Positions 28,059 to 38,178 are shown, counted from the first letter of the stretch. The stretch is 64,000 nucleotides of DNA from an uncultured Lachnospiraceae bacterium (GCA_910577835.1 CAJTOU010000015.1:7425-71424); one strand, 5' to 3'. The notes: generated by a model from the sequence alone, not told the origin. Translations and numbers: made by a program.

Positions 28059-29090
28059 TTAAGTGCGTTTCAGCAGGGCTTTTTCCAATTCGTTGAAATC
28101 ATAATCATGCTGCGGAATGTTGTTAAAAGAATTTTTCTTTGCAGGGATTTGTGTTTCTGTATTTTTTGCAGCTTTTTCCCTGCGTTTTTCATGCGCAGAA
28201 TCAATTAATTTCAAGTCGGAAAGATGATGTACATTATTTTTGCTCCAGCGCTCTAAAATAGAATCTGCATATTGAAAACTTGGCTGGTGTATTGTGTTAA
28301 TCGTGCGGTTACATGCCTCCAGAATAATATCAAGACTGAAACCATACTGGTTTGTCCATTTATCAATCAGGTCTCTCTCCACTGGTGCGGGATTTCTTCC
28401 CGATAGCCCAAAGGTTTTGAGAACAGCAAAGTAAGTGTGAGAAAAATTCGAAATATATTCCTTTGCCTGGCTGGGGGTGCTTATGCCCTCCTTATGCCAT
28501 GTAATACCGGTTTTTTCAATATAACGAAAGGACTTTTTGTCATTTGAGGCACAATATTCCAGCAAATATTCAATTAAATCTGCCGAAAGCCCAAGATTGT
28601 CATAAAAATACAGAATCAGGTTGGTTTCTCTTTCGTTCAGCGTTTTCCCCATATATTTCTGTGCGATATACAAGAGTTGCTTTACCTCTGTATTATCCGC
28701 AAATTCCGCCAGTCTGGCAGAGGAAATGAAGTTGGATAATGTTTTTGAATGTTTGGTATCTTTCGGTTCGTTTTCTTTGGTACCATTCTTTTCAAGGTCA
28801 TTTATTTGTATTGCAGAAAGCACGCCATCTGAAAATTCAAGAGAAAGAACATTGTTTTTTTCCCAATATTTTAATGCACGCAGCACATCCTTTTCTGTAC
28901 AGTCAAAGATATCTGCAAGAGTATTTATGGAAAGAGAAGCGCTAAGTTTGTCATCACTGGAGCAGCGCAGTATATATAAATATATTTTTACATATTCTCC
29001 ATTCGCAGGAATCATATAATAATCTATAAATAAATTTTTTATCAGGGTTATTCCCGCTTTTGTGGTCTGTTTTAAACAAATACTGCTCAT
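28059..29090 (-). CDS. dnaD: DnaD-domain primosome protein
   Basis: 343 aa from the ATG at 29090 (GGAG spaced 5 nt; the frame is open further upstream but has no ribosome site there). N-terminal winged-helix part (NGEYVKIYLYILR, SINTLADIFDCTEKDVLRAL) and two DnaD-like helical segments (about 155-230 with GKTLNERETNLILYFYDNLG, and about 250-320 with WTNQYGFSLDIILEACNRTI). Such proteins bind DNA at origins and restart sites and help DnaI load DnaB. Three DnaA boxes lie about 150-175 bp upstream (29237-29266). Confidence 0.88.
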   Translation of the reverse strand: MSSICLKQTTKAGITLIKNLFIDYYMIPANGEYVKIYLYILRCSSDDKLSASLSINTLADIFDCTEKDVLRALKYWEKNNVLSLEFSDGVLSAIQINDLEKNGTKENEPKDTKHSKTLSNFISSARLAEFADNTEVKQLLYIAQKYMGKTLNERETNLILYFYDNLGLSADLIEYLLEYCASNDKKSFRYIEKTGITWHKEGISTPSQAKEYISNFSHTYFAVLKTFGLSGRNPAPVERDLIDKWTNQYGFSLDIILEACNRTINTIHQPSFQYADSILERWSKNNVHHLSDLKLIDSAHEKRREKAAKNTETQIPAKKNSFNNIPQHDYDFNELEKALLKRT

Positions 29091-29236
29091 AATAACTCCA
29101 TTTCTACCTATTATTAATATATCTTTTTTCTTCTCATCTAAGTCTATATAGACATAGTACCACAGATTTTCATTTCTGAAAATGGTAAATTTGACAGAAG
29201 AGATAGGATTTTCCACGTCAAAATTTTATATCTGAA

Positions 29237-29385
29237 TGTGGATAAAGTGGATAACTTTGTGGATAAGTCCCAAAACAGCGTAAAATCAGGTGTTTTCAGG
29301 TGGTGAATTATGTGAAAAAATAAAAAACATATCCACATATCTTTTCCAAAAAAAATGGTGGAAAAAAATGTGGATATGTGGATAA
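29237..29385. promoter_or_regulatory. Cluster of DnaA boxes between dnaD and murC
   Basis: Perfect TGTGGATAA at 29237-29245, 29258-29266 and 29377-29385; AGTGGATAA at 29246-29254 directly abutting the first; TGTGGATAT at 29369-29377; and inverted ATATCCACA at 29329-29337. That is three perfect and three one-mismatch boxes in 149 bp. The first three lie upstream of the dnaD-dnaI operon (minus strand), with a minus-strand TATAAA near 29230. DnaA control of these primosome genes is a reasonable inference. Confidence 0.7.
29327..29379 (-). terminator. murC terminator whose stem contains DnaA-like boxes
   Basis: ATGTGGATATGT (29368-29379) pairs perfectly with ACATATCCACAT (29327-29338), with an inner GGAAAA/TTTTCC pair; in minus orientation it is followed by TTTTTTATTTTTTC. 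It therefore ends the murC transcript while placing two near-consensus DnaA boxes in opposite orientation. Confidence 0.75.
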
Positions 29386-29386
29386 C

Positions 29387-30769
29387 TTATTTTACAAGCA
29401 GGTCTTCCCCAATATTTACAACGTTTCCAGCACCCATAGTTATCAACAAATCACCGTGTACACAGTTATTTTTTACAAATTCTTCTATGGATTTAAAATC
29501 TGAAAAATAATGCACATCTGTTCCATGTTTCTTTAATTCTTCTGCAAGAAGCTCTGAACTCATACCAAGTGTATCTGTTTCTCTGGCAGCATAAATATCA
29601 GCAAGAATGAGATGCGGCACAGAAGAAAGTGCCTCGACAAAACGGTCAAACAACGCCTTTAATCTGGAATAGGTATGTGGCTGCAAAATTACCCACAGTT
29701 CTTTATGTGGATAATTTTCTGCCGTTTTAAGGGTAGCGGCAATCTCGTCCGGATGATGTGCATAGTCGTCAATAATGGTAATTCCGTTTACTTCCCCCTT
29801 ATATTGGAATCTCCGGTTTGTACCAGTATATGAGAAAAGTCCGTTTTTTATAACATCAATGGACAAATTCATGGAAAAACCTACAACGGCAGCCGCAAGG
29901 GAATTATAAACATTATGAAGACCGGGAACAGAAAGCTGAATTTCCGTTATTTTTTTTCCATGCTTTAATAAAGTATAATGACAGCAGCCTTTTTCATTAT
30001 ATTCTATATTTTCGGCACTGTAATCGCTTTTTTCCGGGTCAGAGCCAAAAGTAATCACATGACAGCTTAAATCAGATGTGAAATATTCCGGCTTATCAAT
30101 ATCACTGTTTATAATTACATATCCGTGGTCAGGTACAAGCATGGCAAATTTTTTAAAACTGTTTCCAATATCATCAATATCCTTAAAAAAATCCAGATGG
30201 TCCTCCTCCACATTTAAAATTACAGCCGTGGTAGGAAAAAAGGAAAGAAAACTGTTTGTATATTCACAGCTTTCATTGACAAAGTTTTCAGAATGTCCAA
30301 TACGAAGATTTCCGCCAATAGAAGGAATAATTCCCCCCACAAGAATTGTAGGGTCACAATTTCCTTCCATTAAAATATGGGAAACCATGGAAGTGGTAGT
30401 TGTTTTTCCATGAGTTCCGGCTATATTGATTGCATTTTTGTATTCTTTCATAATAAGTCCAAGAAAATCTGCACGTACCATTGTCGGAATATTCAGAGAT
30501 TGTGCCGCGAGAAGCTCAGGGTTATCTGAGTGGATGGCAGCAGTATATACAATTAAGTCAATATCAGATGTAATATTTTCAGCAGATTGGCCATATATTA
30601 TTTTAGCTCCTAAAGAAACAAGCCTGACAGTAAGCTCACTCTCTTTCGCATCGGAACCGCTTACGAAAATCCCTTTTGTAATCAGGATTTCGGCAAGTGC
30701 GCTCATGCTGATTCCACCGATACCGATAAAATGAACCTTTTTTAATTTTTCTAAACTGATATTTTGCAT
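29387..30769 (-). CDS. murC: UDP-N-acetylmuramate--L-alanine ligase
   Basis: 460 aa. First amino-acid ligase of peptidoglycan precursor synthesis. Motifs: N-terminal nucleotide fold VHFIGIGGISMSALAEIL, ATP loop NIAGTHGKTTTTSMVSHIL, LNVEEDHLDFF, YTGTNRRFQYKG, IIDDYAHHPDEIAATL and LQPHTYSRLKAL. All are canonical for MurC (rather than MurD-F or Mpl). GGAGGAGAC precedes the ATG. Monocistronic with a terminator at 29379-29327. Confidence 0.97.
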   Translation of the reverse strand: MQNISLEKLKKVHFIGIGGISMSALAEILITKGIFVSGSDAKESELTVRLVSLGAKIIYGQSAENITSDIDLIVYTAAIHSDNPELLAAQSLNIPTMVRADFLGLIMKEYKNAINIAGTHGKTTTTSMVSHILMEGNCDPTILVGGIIPSIGGNLRIGHSENFVNESCEYTNSFLSFFPTTAVILNVEEDHLDFFKDIDDIGNSFKKFAMLVPDHGYVIINSDIDKPEYFTSDLSCHVITFGSDPEKSDYSAENIEYNEKGCCHYTLLKHGKKITEIQLSVPGLHNVYNSLAAAVVGFSMNLSIDVIKNGLFSYTGTNRRFQYKGEVNGITIIDDYAHHPDEIAATLKTAENYPHKELWVILQPHTYSRLKALFDRFVEALSSVPHLILADIYAARETDTLGMSSELLAEELKKHGTDVHYFSDFKSIEEFVKNNCVHGDLLITMGAGNVVNIGEDLLVK

Positions 30770-30974
30770 TATAAAACGTCTCCTCCATTATAATATATAA
30801 AGTATGCCATGTAATTAACCTTTGGCTGATTATATTTAAGGTTACTTTATTATACTACGAATCCCTTAAAAAGCAATTCAAAATTGGTAAGAAATTACAT
30901 GGGATTAGACAAATTGACCAATAAATTAAAAAACAATAGAAAAAATTGTACAATTTTATAAAAAAGTCCTTTTA

Positions 30975-30997
30975 ATTTTAGGAATTTATGGTATAAT
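30975..30997 (+). promoter_or_regulatory. Promoter of glgCD
   Basis: TATAAT at 30992-30997 with a poor -35 (TTTTAA about 17 bp upstream). The transcript would begin near 31004, giving an untranslated leader of about 175 nt. Confidence 0.55.
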
Positions 30998-31004
30998 AGT
31001 TCCC

Positions 31005-31125
31005 ATAGAGAGTAAGGCGCAAATCGCAGCCGCCGAAAGGGCGGATGCAAAGGCAGTTTTTTAGAAAACTGCAAAAAAGAAATAGGAGTAAGCAGTTTAT
31101 AAAAATAATTTTTTATAATATAGTG
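31005..31125 (+). promoter_or_regulatory. Structured 5' leader of glgC, possible riboswitch or attenuator of unknown class
   Basis: In order: a conserved-looking GGCGCAAATCGCA, a GC-rich hairpin CCGCC-GAAAG-GGCGG (31030-31044), ATGCAAAGG, then GCAGTTTT/AAAACTGC (31053-31060, 31065-31072). A second GCAGTTT at 31092-31098 can pair with the same AAACTGC, so two structures are mutually exclusive. An A/T hairpin TTATAAAAA-TTTTTTATAA follows near 31098-31120. The GCAAA-hairpin(GAAA)-GCAAAG skeleton resembles c-di-GMP-I aptamers, but the downstream conserved half of that class is missing. I therefore give no class. Confidence 0.5.
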
Positions 31126-31179
31126 CTTGAGTTAAATGCCGGTAGAAACTACTGGTAAATATTACAGCGAGGTGATAGC

Positions 31180-32451
31180 GTGATAAAAAAAGAAATGATT
31201 GCCATGTTATTGGCAGGTGGACAAGGAAGCAGGTTGGGTATTCTTACATCCAAGATGGCAAAGCCTGCAGTTGCATTCGGTGGAAAATACAGAATTATTG
31301 ATTTTCCGCTTAGTAATTGTATAAATTCTGGCGTTGATACAGTCGGTGTCCTTACTCAGTATCAGCCGTTAAGATTGAACTCACATATAGGAATCGGTAT
31401 TCCATGGGATTTAGACCGTAATATCGGCGGCGTTTCCGTACTGCCGCCATACGAGAAGAGTGGAAACAGTGAGTGGTACACAGGTACAGCAAATGCCATT
31501 TATCAGAATATGGCTTATATGGAGCAGTATAATCCTGACTATGTATTGATTTTATCAGGCGACCATATCTACAAGATGGATTATGAGATTATGCTTGATT
31601 ATCACAAGTCAAACAATGCAGATGTTACCATTGCTGCCATGCCTGTTCCAATGGAGGAAGCAAAGAGATTCGGTATCGTGGTAACAGATGAGGATAATCG
31701 TATTACAGATTTTCAGGAGAAGCCGGACGAGCCGAAGAGTAATCTTGCATCTATGGGTATCTACATATTTAACTGGGAGGTACTCAAGAACGCTTTAGTT
31801 ACTTTAAAGAACCAGAGTAATTGTGATTTTGGTAAGCATATTATTCCGTATTGTTTTGAGAATGGAAAGAGAATATTTGCTTATGAATACAACAGCTATT
31901 GGAAGGACGTAGGTACACTTGGTTCTTACTGGGAAGCAAATATGGAGTTAATTGATATTATTCCTGTATTCAATCTTTATGAAGAGTTCTGGAGAATTTA
32001 TACAAAGAGTGATATTCTTCCACCACAGTATATTGCAAATAACGCAAGGATAGAGAGAAGTTTGATAAGCGAGGGCTGCGATATTCAGGGAGAGGTATAT
32101 AATTCGGTAATTGGCGCAGGGGTTACAGTTGAAGAAGGTGCCATTGTCAGAGATTCCATAATTATGAAAGATACCAAGATAGGTAAAAATGTAAAGATTT
32201 ATAAATCTATTATTGCAGAAGAAGTAGTGATAGATGATAATACAGAAATCGGCATAGGCGAAGAGGCGCCGTCAAAGCTGGATAAAAAGATATATGCTTT
32301 CGGACTTGCCACAATTGGCGAAAAGACATATATACCAAAGAATGTAAAGATTGGTAAAAATACAGCAGTCATGGGACAGACAGAGCTTTCTGATTATCAT
32401 GACGGAGTACTTGAAAGTGGCGAATATATTATTAAGGCAGGTGAAATGTAA
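31180..32451 (+). CDS. glgC: Glucose-1-phosphate adenylyltransferase, catalytic subunit
   Basis: 423 aa. Makes ADP-glucose for glycogen synthesis. N-terminal [20 protein letters not shown] (nucleotide loop), [40 protein letters not shown] (catalytic Asp region), [18 protein letters not shown] (glucose-1-P site) and [16 protein letters not shown], then a left-handed beta-helix C-terminus of hexapeptide repeats. GTG start with GAGGTG upstream. Its TAA overlaps the glgD ATG (TAATG). No glgA, glgB or glgP is in the window. Confidence 0.96.
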   Translation: MIKKEMIAMLLAGGQGSRLGILTSKMAKPAVAFGGKYRIIDFPLSNCINSGVDTVGVLTQYQPLRLNSHIGIGIPWDLDRNIGGVSVLPPYEKSGNSEWYTGTANAIYQNMAYMEQYNPDYVLILSGDHIYKMDYEIMLDYHKSNNADVTIAAMPVPMEEAKRFGIVVTDEDNRITDFQEKPDEPKSNLASMGIYIFNWEVLKNALVTLKNQSNCDFGKHIIPYCFENGKRIFAYEYNSYWKDVGTLGSYWEANMELIDIIPVFNLYEEFWRIYTKSDILPPQYIANNARIERSLISEGCDIQGEVYNSVIGAGVTVEEGAIVRDSIIMKDTKIGKNVKIYKSIIAEEVVIDDNTEIGIGEEAPSKLDKKIYAFGLATIGEKTYIPKNVKIGKNTAVMGQTELSDYHDGVLESGEYIIKAGEM

Positions 32452-33578
32452 TGAGAGCTATAGGTATTATTCTTGCAGGTGGTAACAATAAAAAAATGAA
32501 AGAGCTTTCTTACAAAAGGGCAATTGCCGCCATGCCTATTGCAGGAAGCTACAGAGCGACAGATTTTGCACTGAGCAATATGTCAAATTCACATATACAG
32601 AAAGTTGCAGTTCTGACACAGTATAATGCAAAATCATTAAATGAACATTTGAGCTCATCAAAATGGTGGGATTTTGGTAGAAAAAATGGTGGATTATATG
32701 TATTCACACCATCTATTACCGCAGAAAACGGGTCATGGTACAGAGGTACAGCAGATAGTATCTGGCAGAATATCAGCTTCCTGAAAAACAGCCACGAGCC
32801 ATATGTAGTGATTGCACCGGGTGATGGAGTTTACAAGCTGGATTATAACAAAGTTCTTGAGTATCATATTGCAAAACGTGCAGATATTACAATTGTTTGT
32901 AAGGATATGCCCGTCGGAACAGATGTATCCAGATTTGGTGTTGTTTCCATGAACGAGGACAGCAGAATTATAAACTTTGAAGAAAAGCCAATGGCGACAC
33001 AATCTACAACAGTTTCAACTGGTATTTATATTATCAGAAGAAGACAGTTGATTGAGCTGATTGAGAAGTGCATAGAAGAAGAGAGATATGATTTTGTAAA
33101 TGATATTCTTCTAAGATATAAAAATATTAAGAAAATCTATGGTTATAAACTGGATACCTACTGGAGCAATATCGCCTGTGTAGATTCTTATTATAAAACC
33201 AATATGGATTTCTTAAAACCAAACATAAGAGATTATTTCTTTAAGCAGTATCCGGATGTTTATTCAAAGGTAGAAGACCTTCCACCGGCAAAATATAATC
33301 CGGGCGCACAAATTAAGAACAGCTTGATTTCAAGCGGCTGTATTATCAATGGACAGGTCGAAAATTCTGTATTATTTAAAAAGGTTTATATAGGAAATAA
33401 CTGTGTAATTAAAAATTCGGTTATTTTAAATAATGCTTATATAGGCGATAATACTGTGATTGAGAATTGTATTGTTGAAAGCAGAGGTTCCGTCAGAGCA
33501 AATACAGAATATATTACAGAACCTGGTCAGACTCCAAAAATTGTTCTGGATAAGAATGATAGATATACAATGATGTAA
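32451..33578 (+). CDS. glgD: GlgD subunit of glucose-1-phosphate adenylyltransferase
   Basis: 375 aa paralogue of GlgC, overlapping it by one base. The fold is preserved (LAGGNNKKMKELSYKRAIAA, YRATDFALSNMSNSHI, WYRGTADSIWQNI, IAPGDGVYKLDY), but the nucleotide loop is altered (GGNNKKM for GGQGSRL) and the SGDH block is changed to PGDG. In the known Bacillus-type GlgC-GlgD enzyme, GlgD is mainly a modulatory subunit of a heterotetramer; the altered residues fit that. Hexapeptide repeats form the C-terminus. Confidence 0.94.
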   Translation: MRAIGIILAGGNNKKMKELSYKRAIAAMPIAGSYRATDFALSNMSNSHIQKVAVLTQYNAKSLNEHLSSSKWWDFGRKNGGLYVFTPSITAENGSWYRGTADSIWQNISFLKNSHEPYVVIAPGDGVYKLDYNKVLEYHIAKRADITIVCKDMPVGTDVSRFGVVSMNEDSRIINFEEKPMATQSTTVSTGIYIIRRRQLIELIEKCIEEERYDFVNDILLRYKNIKKIYGYKLDTYWSNIACVDSYYKTNMDFLKPNIRDYFFKQYPDVYSKVEDLPPAKYNPGAQIKNSLISSGCIINGQVENSVLFKKVYIGNNCVIKNSVILNNAYIGDNTVIENCIVESRGSVRANTEYITEPGQTPKIVLDKNDRYTMM

Positions 33579-33642
33579 ATCTAAATCGTAACCTGTGCAC
33601 AGTATCTTTCAGAAAATAATATGAGTTGAAAGGAAGATGATT

Positions 33643-33909
33643 ATGCAGATTACAGACGTAAGAGTAAAAAAGGTAAATAAAGAAGGAAAGATGAAAGCAG
33701 TAGTATCTATTACCATTGATAATGAGTTTGTAGTGCATGATATCAAGGTAATAGAGGGAGACAAAGGATTGTTTATCGCTATGCCAAGCAAAAAAGCCTC
33801 CGATGGAGAATACAGAGACATAGCGCATCCGATTAATTCAGAAACCCGTGACAGAATACAGAAGGAAATTCTGGAAAAATATGAAATAGCGTTATCAGAA
33901 GAAGATTAG
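33643..33909 (+). CDS. spoVG: SpoVG family RNA/DNA-binding regulator
   Basis: 88 aa. [20 protein letters not shown] opening, then [20 protein letters not shown] and [20 protein letters not shown], the conserved SpoVG core, and a helical C-terminus. I start at the ATG at 33643 because AAAGGAAG is spaced for it and canonical SpoVG proteins start this way; an ATG two codons earlier is possible. Family members are site-specific nucleic-acid-binding regulators in sporulating and non-sporulating Firmicutes. A strong terminator follows. Confidence 0.95.
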   Translation: MQITDVRVKKVNKEGKMKAVVSITIDNEFVVHDIKVIEGDKGLFIAMPSKKASDGEYRDIAHPINSETRDRIQKEILEKYEIALSEED

Positions 33910-33933
33910 TTTCTTACTCCTTTCTTTTTAAAA

Positions 33934-33966
33934 GCCCCCGATTATAAATCGGGGGCGAATTTTTTG
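33934..33966 (+). terminator. Terminator after spoVG
   Basis: GCCCCCGAT (33934-33942) / ATCGGGGGC (33948-33956), 5-nt loop, then AATTTTTT. Very GC-rich stem. It may also serve the convergent mfd gene in the other direction. Confidence 0.92.
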
Positions 33967-33986
33967 GTAAATGCTGATTACATAAT

Positions 33987-36900
33987 TTATGAACAAAGTG
34001 CTTCTACAATTTCTTTCAGTGTATTTAAAATTTCACTTGTATTTTTTAATGCGCGTCTTGGTTTATAGGTAAAATACGGAATGTCCTCTGCTGCGAATTT
34101 TAAATCCCCACGATATTTTTGAATAATTTTGGGAATTTTGTTCACATCAATTCGCGCTTTTGGATACATAATAAATTTTAATGAATTTTTATCTCCGGTA
34201 ATTTCTGTTATTCCGGCGGCATGCGCAAAGGATTTTAACAACGCAACTTTGAGAAGATTTTCAACAGGTGCAGGAATATCGCCAAAGCGGTCTGTCAACT
34301 CATCCTGCATATCCTGATACTCATCTGTATTTTCAATAGAAGCAATTTTTTTATAAATATTCAATTTCTGTATTTCATTTGCAATATATTTTGGAGGAAT
34401 AAAAGCATCTATTTTTACATCAATTGTTGTTTCGTAAGTGTCATCTTCTGTTTTTTCACCTTTTAATAAAAGAACTGCTTCATTTAACATTTTGCAGTAT
34501 AGGTCATAGCCTACTGCCTCCATATGTCCATGTTGCTCTGCGCCAAGAATATTTCCTGCACCACGGATTTCAAGGTCACGCATGGCAATTTTAAATCCTG
34601 AACCAAGGTCTGTAAATTCCTTAATGGCAGCCAGACGCTTTTCTGCGATTTCTTTCAGCATTTTATCCCTTTTATACATAAGAAAGGCATAGGAGGTTCT
34701 GTTTGAACGTCCCACACGGCCCCGAAGCTGGTAAAGCTGAGAAAGACCAAATTTATCTGCATCATGGATAATCATGGTATTTACATTCGAAATATCCAGT
34801 CCTGTTTCTATAATAGTAGTAGATACCAGCACATCAATTTCACCGTTGATAAATTCATACATAATCTGCTCTAATTTGCGCTCGCTCATCTGTCCGTGTG
34901 CATATCCAACGTTTGCCTCAGGCACAAGCTGCTGAATTTTGCCTGTGATTTCTTCGATATTATTGATTCTGTTAAATACATAATATACCTGTCCACCTCT
35001 GGCAAGCTCTCGGTGAACTGCTTCACGAATCATTTCTTCATTGTATTCCATAACGTAGGTTTGAATCGGCAGTCGGTCAATTGGCGGTTCTTCAAGCACA
35101 CTCATATCCCGAATACCAATCAGGCTCATATGAAGAGTACGGGGAATCGGAGTAGCCGACAAAGACAAAACATCAATATTTGATTTCATCTGCTTGATTT
35201 TTTCCTTATGAGAAACACCAAAACGCTGTTCCTCGTCAATAATAAGAAGTCCAAGGTCTTTAAAGGAAATATCCTTTGATAAAAGCCGGTGCGTACCAAT
35301 CACAATATCCACATATCCACCTTTCAGGCCCTCGATAGTTTTTTTCTGCTGTGCAGGAGTGCGGAAGCGGCTCATAAGCTCCACAGTAATTGGAAAATCT
35401 TTCATTCTTTGCGTAAAGGTGTGATAATGCTGCTGCGCAAGAATAGTTGTAGGTACCAGAAATACAGCCTGTTTGCCGTCCTGAACCGCTTTAAACGCCG
35501 CACGGATAGCGATTTCTGTTTTGCCATAGCCTACATCTCCGCAGATTAATCTGTCCATAATCTTTTTGGATTCCATATCCTTTTTGGTATCTTCAATAGC
35601 GGCAAGCTGGTCATCTGTTTCTGTATATGGAAATGATTCTTCAAATTCTGTCTGCCATATGGTATCGGGGCTGAACTGAAAGCCGGATTTTGACTGGCGC
35701 TCGGCATATAGTTTTACAAGGTCTGCGGCAATGTCACGAACTGCTTTTCGTACCTTTGATTTTGTTTTTGTCCAGTCGGCGGTTCCCAGTTTATTCAGTT
35801 TTAATTTCGGCGCATCTGTATCCAGGCTGTTTCCGGAATGTTTTTGAATCAAGTCGAGCTGAGTGGCGGGAACATAAAGATTTCCGCCGTCTCCATATTC
35901 AATTTTTATATAATCCCGTGTGGTTTTATCTACAACAATTTTTTCAAGTCCTCTGTAAATTCCAAGTCCATGATTTTCATGAATTACATAGTCGCCGATT
36001 TTTAATTCCGAAAATCCGCTGATTTTTTCACCGCTGTATTTTTTCCGATTTCTTTTTTTCTTTTTTATATTCCCAAATACGTCAGATTCCGAAATAACAG
36101 AAAATTTAATCATAGGATATTCAAAGCCTCTGTGAATATTGCCAGAGGTAAGAAGAATCTGTCCCGGTTGAATCAGACAATCCGGATTATCTGAAGTAAA
36201 GGCGTTCAGATGAAAATCCTGAAGAAGCGTATCTGCGAGGCGTGCCGCCTTAGAACGGGAGCCGCACATAATCAGAGTTCTCCAGCCTTCTTTTTTATAA
36301 TAGCTCAAATCCTTTACAAGAAGCTCAAAGTTATTGTTATATGGATTGATATTTCTGATAGATACAGAGTATTTTTCCTTGACGGCAAAGCTTTTGATTT
36401 TCTGGTCTAAAGTAGTGAAAAGCACCGCCCGAAAAGAAGAAAGTTTTGCAAGTATCAGGGCAGTAGACAAAAATACCTCTGTCTGTCCAGCCATAACATA
36501 TCCACCCTCAATACGGCTTGCCATGCTTTCACGAAATTCCTGCTCAACAGTATCAGCACGTTCTAAAGTTCTGGAAGGTTCATCAATAAATAATATGGTA
36601 TCTTCTACGGGAAAATAGTCCAGAAGAGAGGATGTTTCCTGATAAAAATAGGGCATAAAGCTGTCAAGAAATACGCCTGTTCTTGAAATGGACAGACGTT
36701 CCGTAAATTCATTTACAGTAGAGGAGAGTCTGTGCGCTTCCTCAGTTTTAAAAGTATCTTTCAGAACTTTTATACGTGCATCAAGTTCCAGCTTTATCTC
36801 TTTGATTCCTTTTTCTATCTGATGAGAAGACAAGAGATATTCAGAGGCTGGATAAATAGTAATCTCATTTACATTTTCTATTGTTCTCTGACTGAGAGGG

Positions 36901-37523
36901 TCAAAGGAACGAATAGAATCAATAATGTCATCCCACAGCTCGATTCTGTATGGCTGGTCACTTGTAAGCGGAAAAATATCAATAATTCCACCACGGATAG
37001 CAAACTGTCCCGGAGATTCCACCTGTTCTGTCCGTTCAAAACCTGAATAGACAAGAGAATTTTTGAGTTCATTAATATCAATCTGCTCATCATATTCAAT
37101 CTTTAAAATGCCTTCCTGTATGCATTTCAGGGGCACCAGTTTATCCATAAGTCCGTCAATGGTAGTGATAAGAGTAAAAGGCTGCCCGTTTACAAGCTGT
37201 GAAATAGCATCCAGACGCTGTCTGATAATCAGATTTCCATAGGCATCGGCAGAAAAGAAAATAAAATCCTTTGCTGGATAATAAAATGTATTTGCATCAA
37301 AGGATTTCATATCGTCATATATTTCTCTTGCACGGATATCATGAAAAGTAATAATGATTTTATATTTAATATTACTTCCAAGAGAAGCTGCCAGATGAGT
37401 TTCACCAGAATCAGCGGCTCCTGTTATCTGAAAGGCACTCCTGCCTGAACTGTCAGCAAGCTGTTCTTGTAATAAATGAAAATCATTTAAACCCGAAAGA
37501 GGGTCAGTAAAGTAAGGATTCAT
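33987..37523 (-). CDS. mfd: Transcription-repair coupling factor
   Basis: 1178 aa, full length. Releases stalled RNA polymerase and recruits UvrA to DNA damage. Order: UvrB-like N-terminal module ([35 protein letters not shown]), RNA-polymerase-interaction domain ([20 protein letters not shown]), SF2 translocase (Walker [55 protein letters not shown]) and the C-terminal TRCF domain ([21 protein letters not shown], cut to key residues). GGGAGGT precedes the ATG. It is followed upstream by pth, as in many Firmicutes. Confidence 0.97.
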   Translation of the reverse strand: MNPYFTDPLSGLNDFHLLQEQLADSSGRSAFQITGAADSGETHLAASLGSNIKYKIIITFHDIRAREIYDDMKSFDANTFYYPAKDFIFFSADAYGNLIIRQRLDAISQLVNGQPFTLITTIDGLMDKLVPLKCIQEGILKIEYDEQIDINELKNSLVYSGFERTEQVESPGQFAIRGGIIDIFPLTSDQPYRIELWDDIIDSIRSFDPLSQRTIENVNEITIYPASEYLLSSHQIEKGIKEIKLELDARIKVLKDTFKTEEAHRLSSTVNEFTERLSISRTGVFLDSFMPYFYQETSSLLDYFPVEDTILFIDEPSRTLERADTVEQEFRESMASRIEGGYVMAGQTEVFLSTALILAKLSSFRAVLFTTLDQKIKSFAVKEKYSVSIRNINPYNNNFELLVKDLSYYKKEGWRTLIMCGSRSKAARLADTLLQDFHLNAFTSDNPDCLIQPGQILLTSGNIHRGFEYPMIKFSVISESDVFGNIKKKKRNRKKYSGEKISGFSELKIGDYVIHENHGLGIYRGLEKIVVDKTTRDYIKIEYGDGGNLYVPATQLDLIQKHSGNSLDTDAPKLKLNKLGTADWTKTKSKVRKAVRDIAADLVKLYAERQSKSGFQFSPDTIWQTEFEESFPYTETDDQLAAIEDTKKDMESKKIMDRLICGDVGYGKTEIAIRAAFKAVQDGKQAVFLVPTTILAQQHYHTFTQRMKDFPITVELMSRFRTPAQQKKTIEGLKGGYVDIVIGTHRLLSKDISFKDLGLLIIDEEQRFGVSHKEKIKQMKSNIDVLSLSATPIPRTLHMSLIGIRDMSVLEEPPIDRLPIQTYVMEYNEEMIREAVHRELARGGQVYYVFNRINNIEEITGKIQQLVPEANVGYAHGQMSERKLEQIMYEFINGEIDVLVSTTIIETGLDISNVNTMIIHDADKFGLSQLYQLRGRVGRSNRTSYAFLMYKRDKMLKEIAEKRLAAIKEFTDLGSGFKIAMRDLEIRGAGNILGAEQHGHMEAVGYDLYCKMLNEAVLLLKGEKTEDDTYETTIDVKIDAFIPPKYIANEIQKLNIYKKIASIENTDEYQDMQDELTDRFGDIPAPVENLLKVALLKSFAHAAGITEITGDKNSLKFIMYPKARIDVNKIPKIIQKYRGDLKFAAEDIPYFTYKPRRALKNTSEILNTLKEIVEALCS

Positions 37524-37546
37524 AGTACCTCCCGTTTTAGATAAAT

Positions 37547-38107
37547 TTAATTATACTGGTTCATGGCTTTATCGAATTGGTCCGATATTACCAGCTCTGC
37601 TGCCGCTGCTGCACGCTCAAAAGCATCTTCAACAAGAATGCGGTCTTCTTTTGAAAAACGGCTGAGAACAAAATCAATTAAATCATGGTCTGCCGGTTTT
37701 TGTCCAACACCTATTTTAATACGTTTAAATTTTTCAGTACCCAGACAGGCAATTATATTTTTTATGCCATTATGTCCGCCGGCACTTCCTTTTTTGCGCA
37801 AACGCAGCCTGCCGGGGTCAAGGCTGATATCATCATAAATAACAAGAAGCTCTTCTTCCGGATTAATTTTATAAAATCTGACAAATTGTTGTATGGCTTC
37901 TCCGCTTAGATTCATATAGGTAAGCGGTTTCACCAGCAGAACCTTCTGTCCCTGAATTACACCGGAGCCGGAAAGAGCATGAAATTTAACTGTATTTATA
38001 TTAATATTGTTTTTTCTGGCAATTACATCTAAAGCATCAAAGCCTGCATTATGTCTGGTTTTTTCATATTGAACAGTAGGATTTCCAAGACCCGCAATAA
38101 TATACAT
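37547..38107 (-). CDS. pth: Peptidyl-tRNA hydrolase
   Basis: 186 aa. Releases tRNA from dropped-off peptidyl-tRNA. Catalytic His in YEKTRHNAGFDALD; GLGNPTVQY opening; VKPLTYMNLSGEA; IYDDISLDPGRLRLRKKGSAGGHNGIKN (given as key region) with its conserved Asp and HNG. Located 23 bp ahead of mfd on the minus strand, the standard pth-mfd pair. GGAGGTG lies ahead of the ATG. Confidence 0.97.
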   Translation of the reverse strand: MYIIAGLGNPTVQYEKTRHNAGFDALDVIARKNNININTVKFHALSGSGVIQGQKVLLVKPLTYMNLSGEAIQQFVRFYKINPEEELLVIYDDISLDPGRLRLRKKGSAGGHNGIKNIIACLGTEKFKRIKIGVGQKPADHDLIDFVLSRFSKEDRILVEDAFERAAAAAELVISDQFDKAMNQYN

Positions 38108-38138
38108 ATGGCACCTCCATCTTTATATATGTCATCAT

Positions 38139-38175
38139 ATGTCATCAAACGAAACAGAGCATAGTTTGATGACAT
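38139..38175. repeat. Palindrome with ATGTCATCAAAC arms, copy 2
   Basis: Perfect 12-bp arms ATGTCATCAAAC (38139-38150) and GTTTGATGACAT (38164-38175) with a 13-nt loop, preceded by an extra ATATGTCATC half copy (38128-38137). It lies between pgsA and pth on the minus strand. Copy 1 is at 23006-23040. Confidence 0.75.
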
Positions 38176-38178
38176 ACA

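Larger units (their letters stand above)
30770..31179. other. Divergent region between murC and glgC
   Basis: 410 bp. Promoter-distal half is AT-rich and holds a 9-bp inverted pair CATGTAATT/AATTACATG (near 30810 and 30893) of unknown meaning. The glgC-side half carries the glgC promoter and structured leader described separately. Confidence 0.5.

Noticed and set aside
29237..29385. DnaA-box cluster as chromosomal origin oriC
   Set aside because: No dnaA, dnaN, recF or gyrase genes nearby; two boxes are part of a terminator; boxes are explained better as regulatory.
31005..31125. Confident c-di-GMP-I (GEMM) riboswitch before glgC
   Set aside because: Only the GCAAA-hairpin-GCAAAG half resembles the class; the downstream conserved receptor and closing helix are missing.
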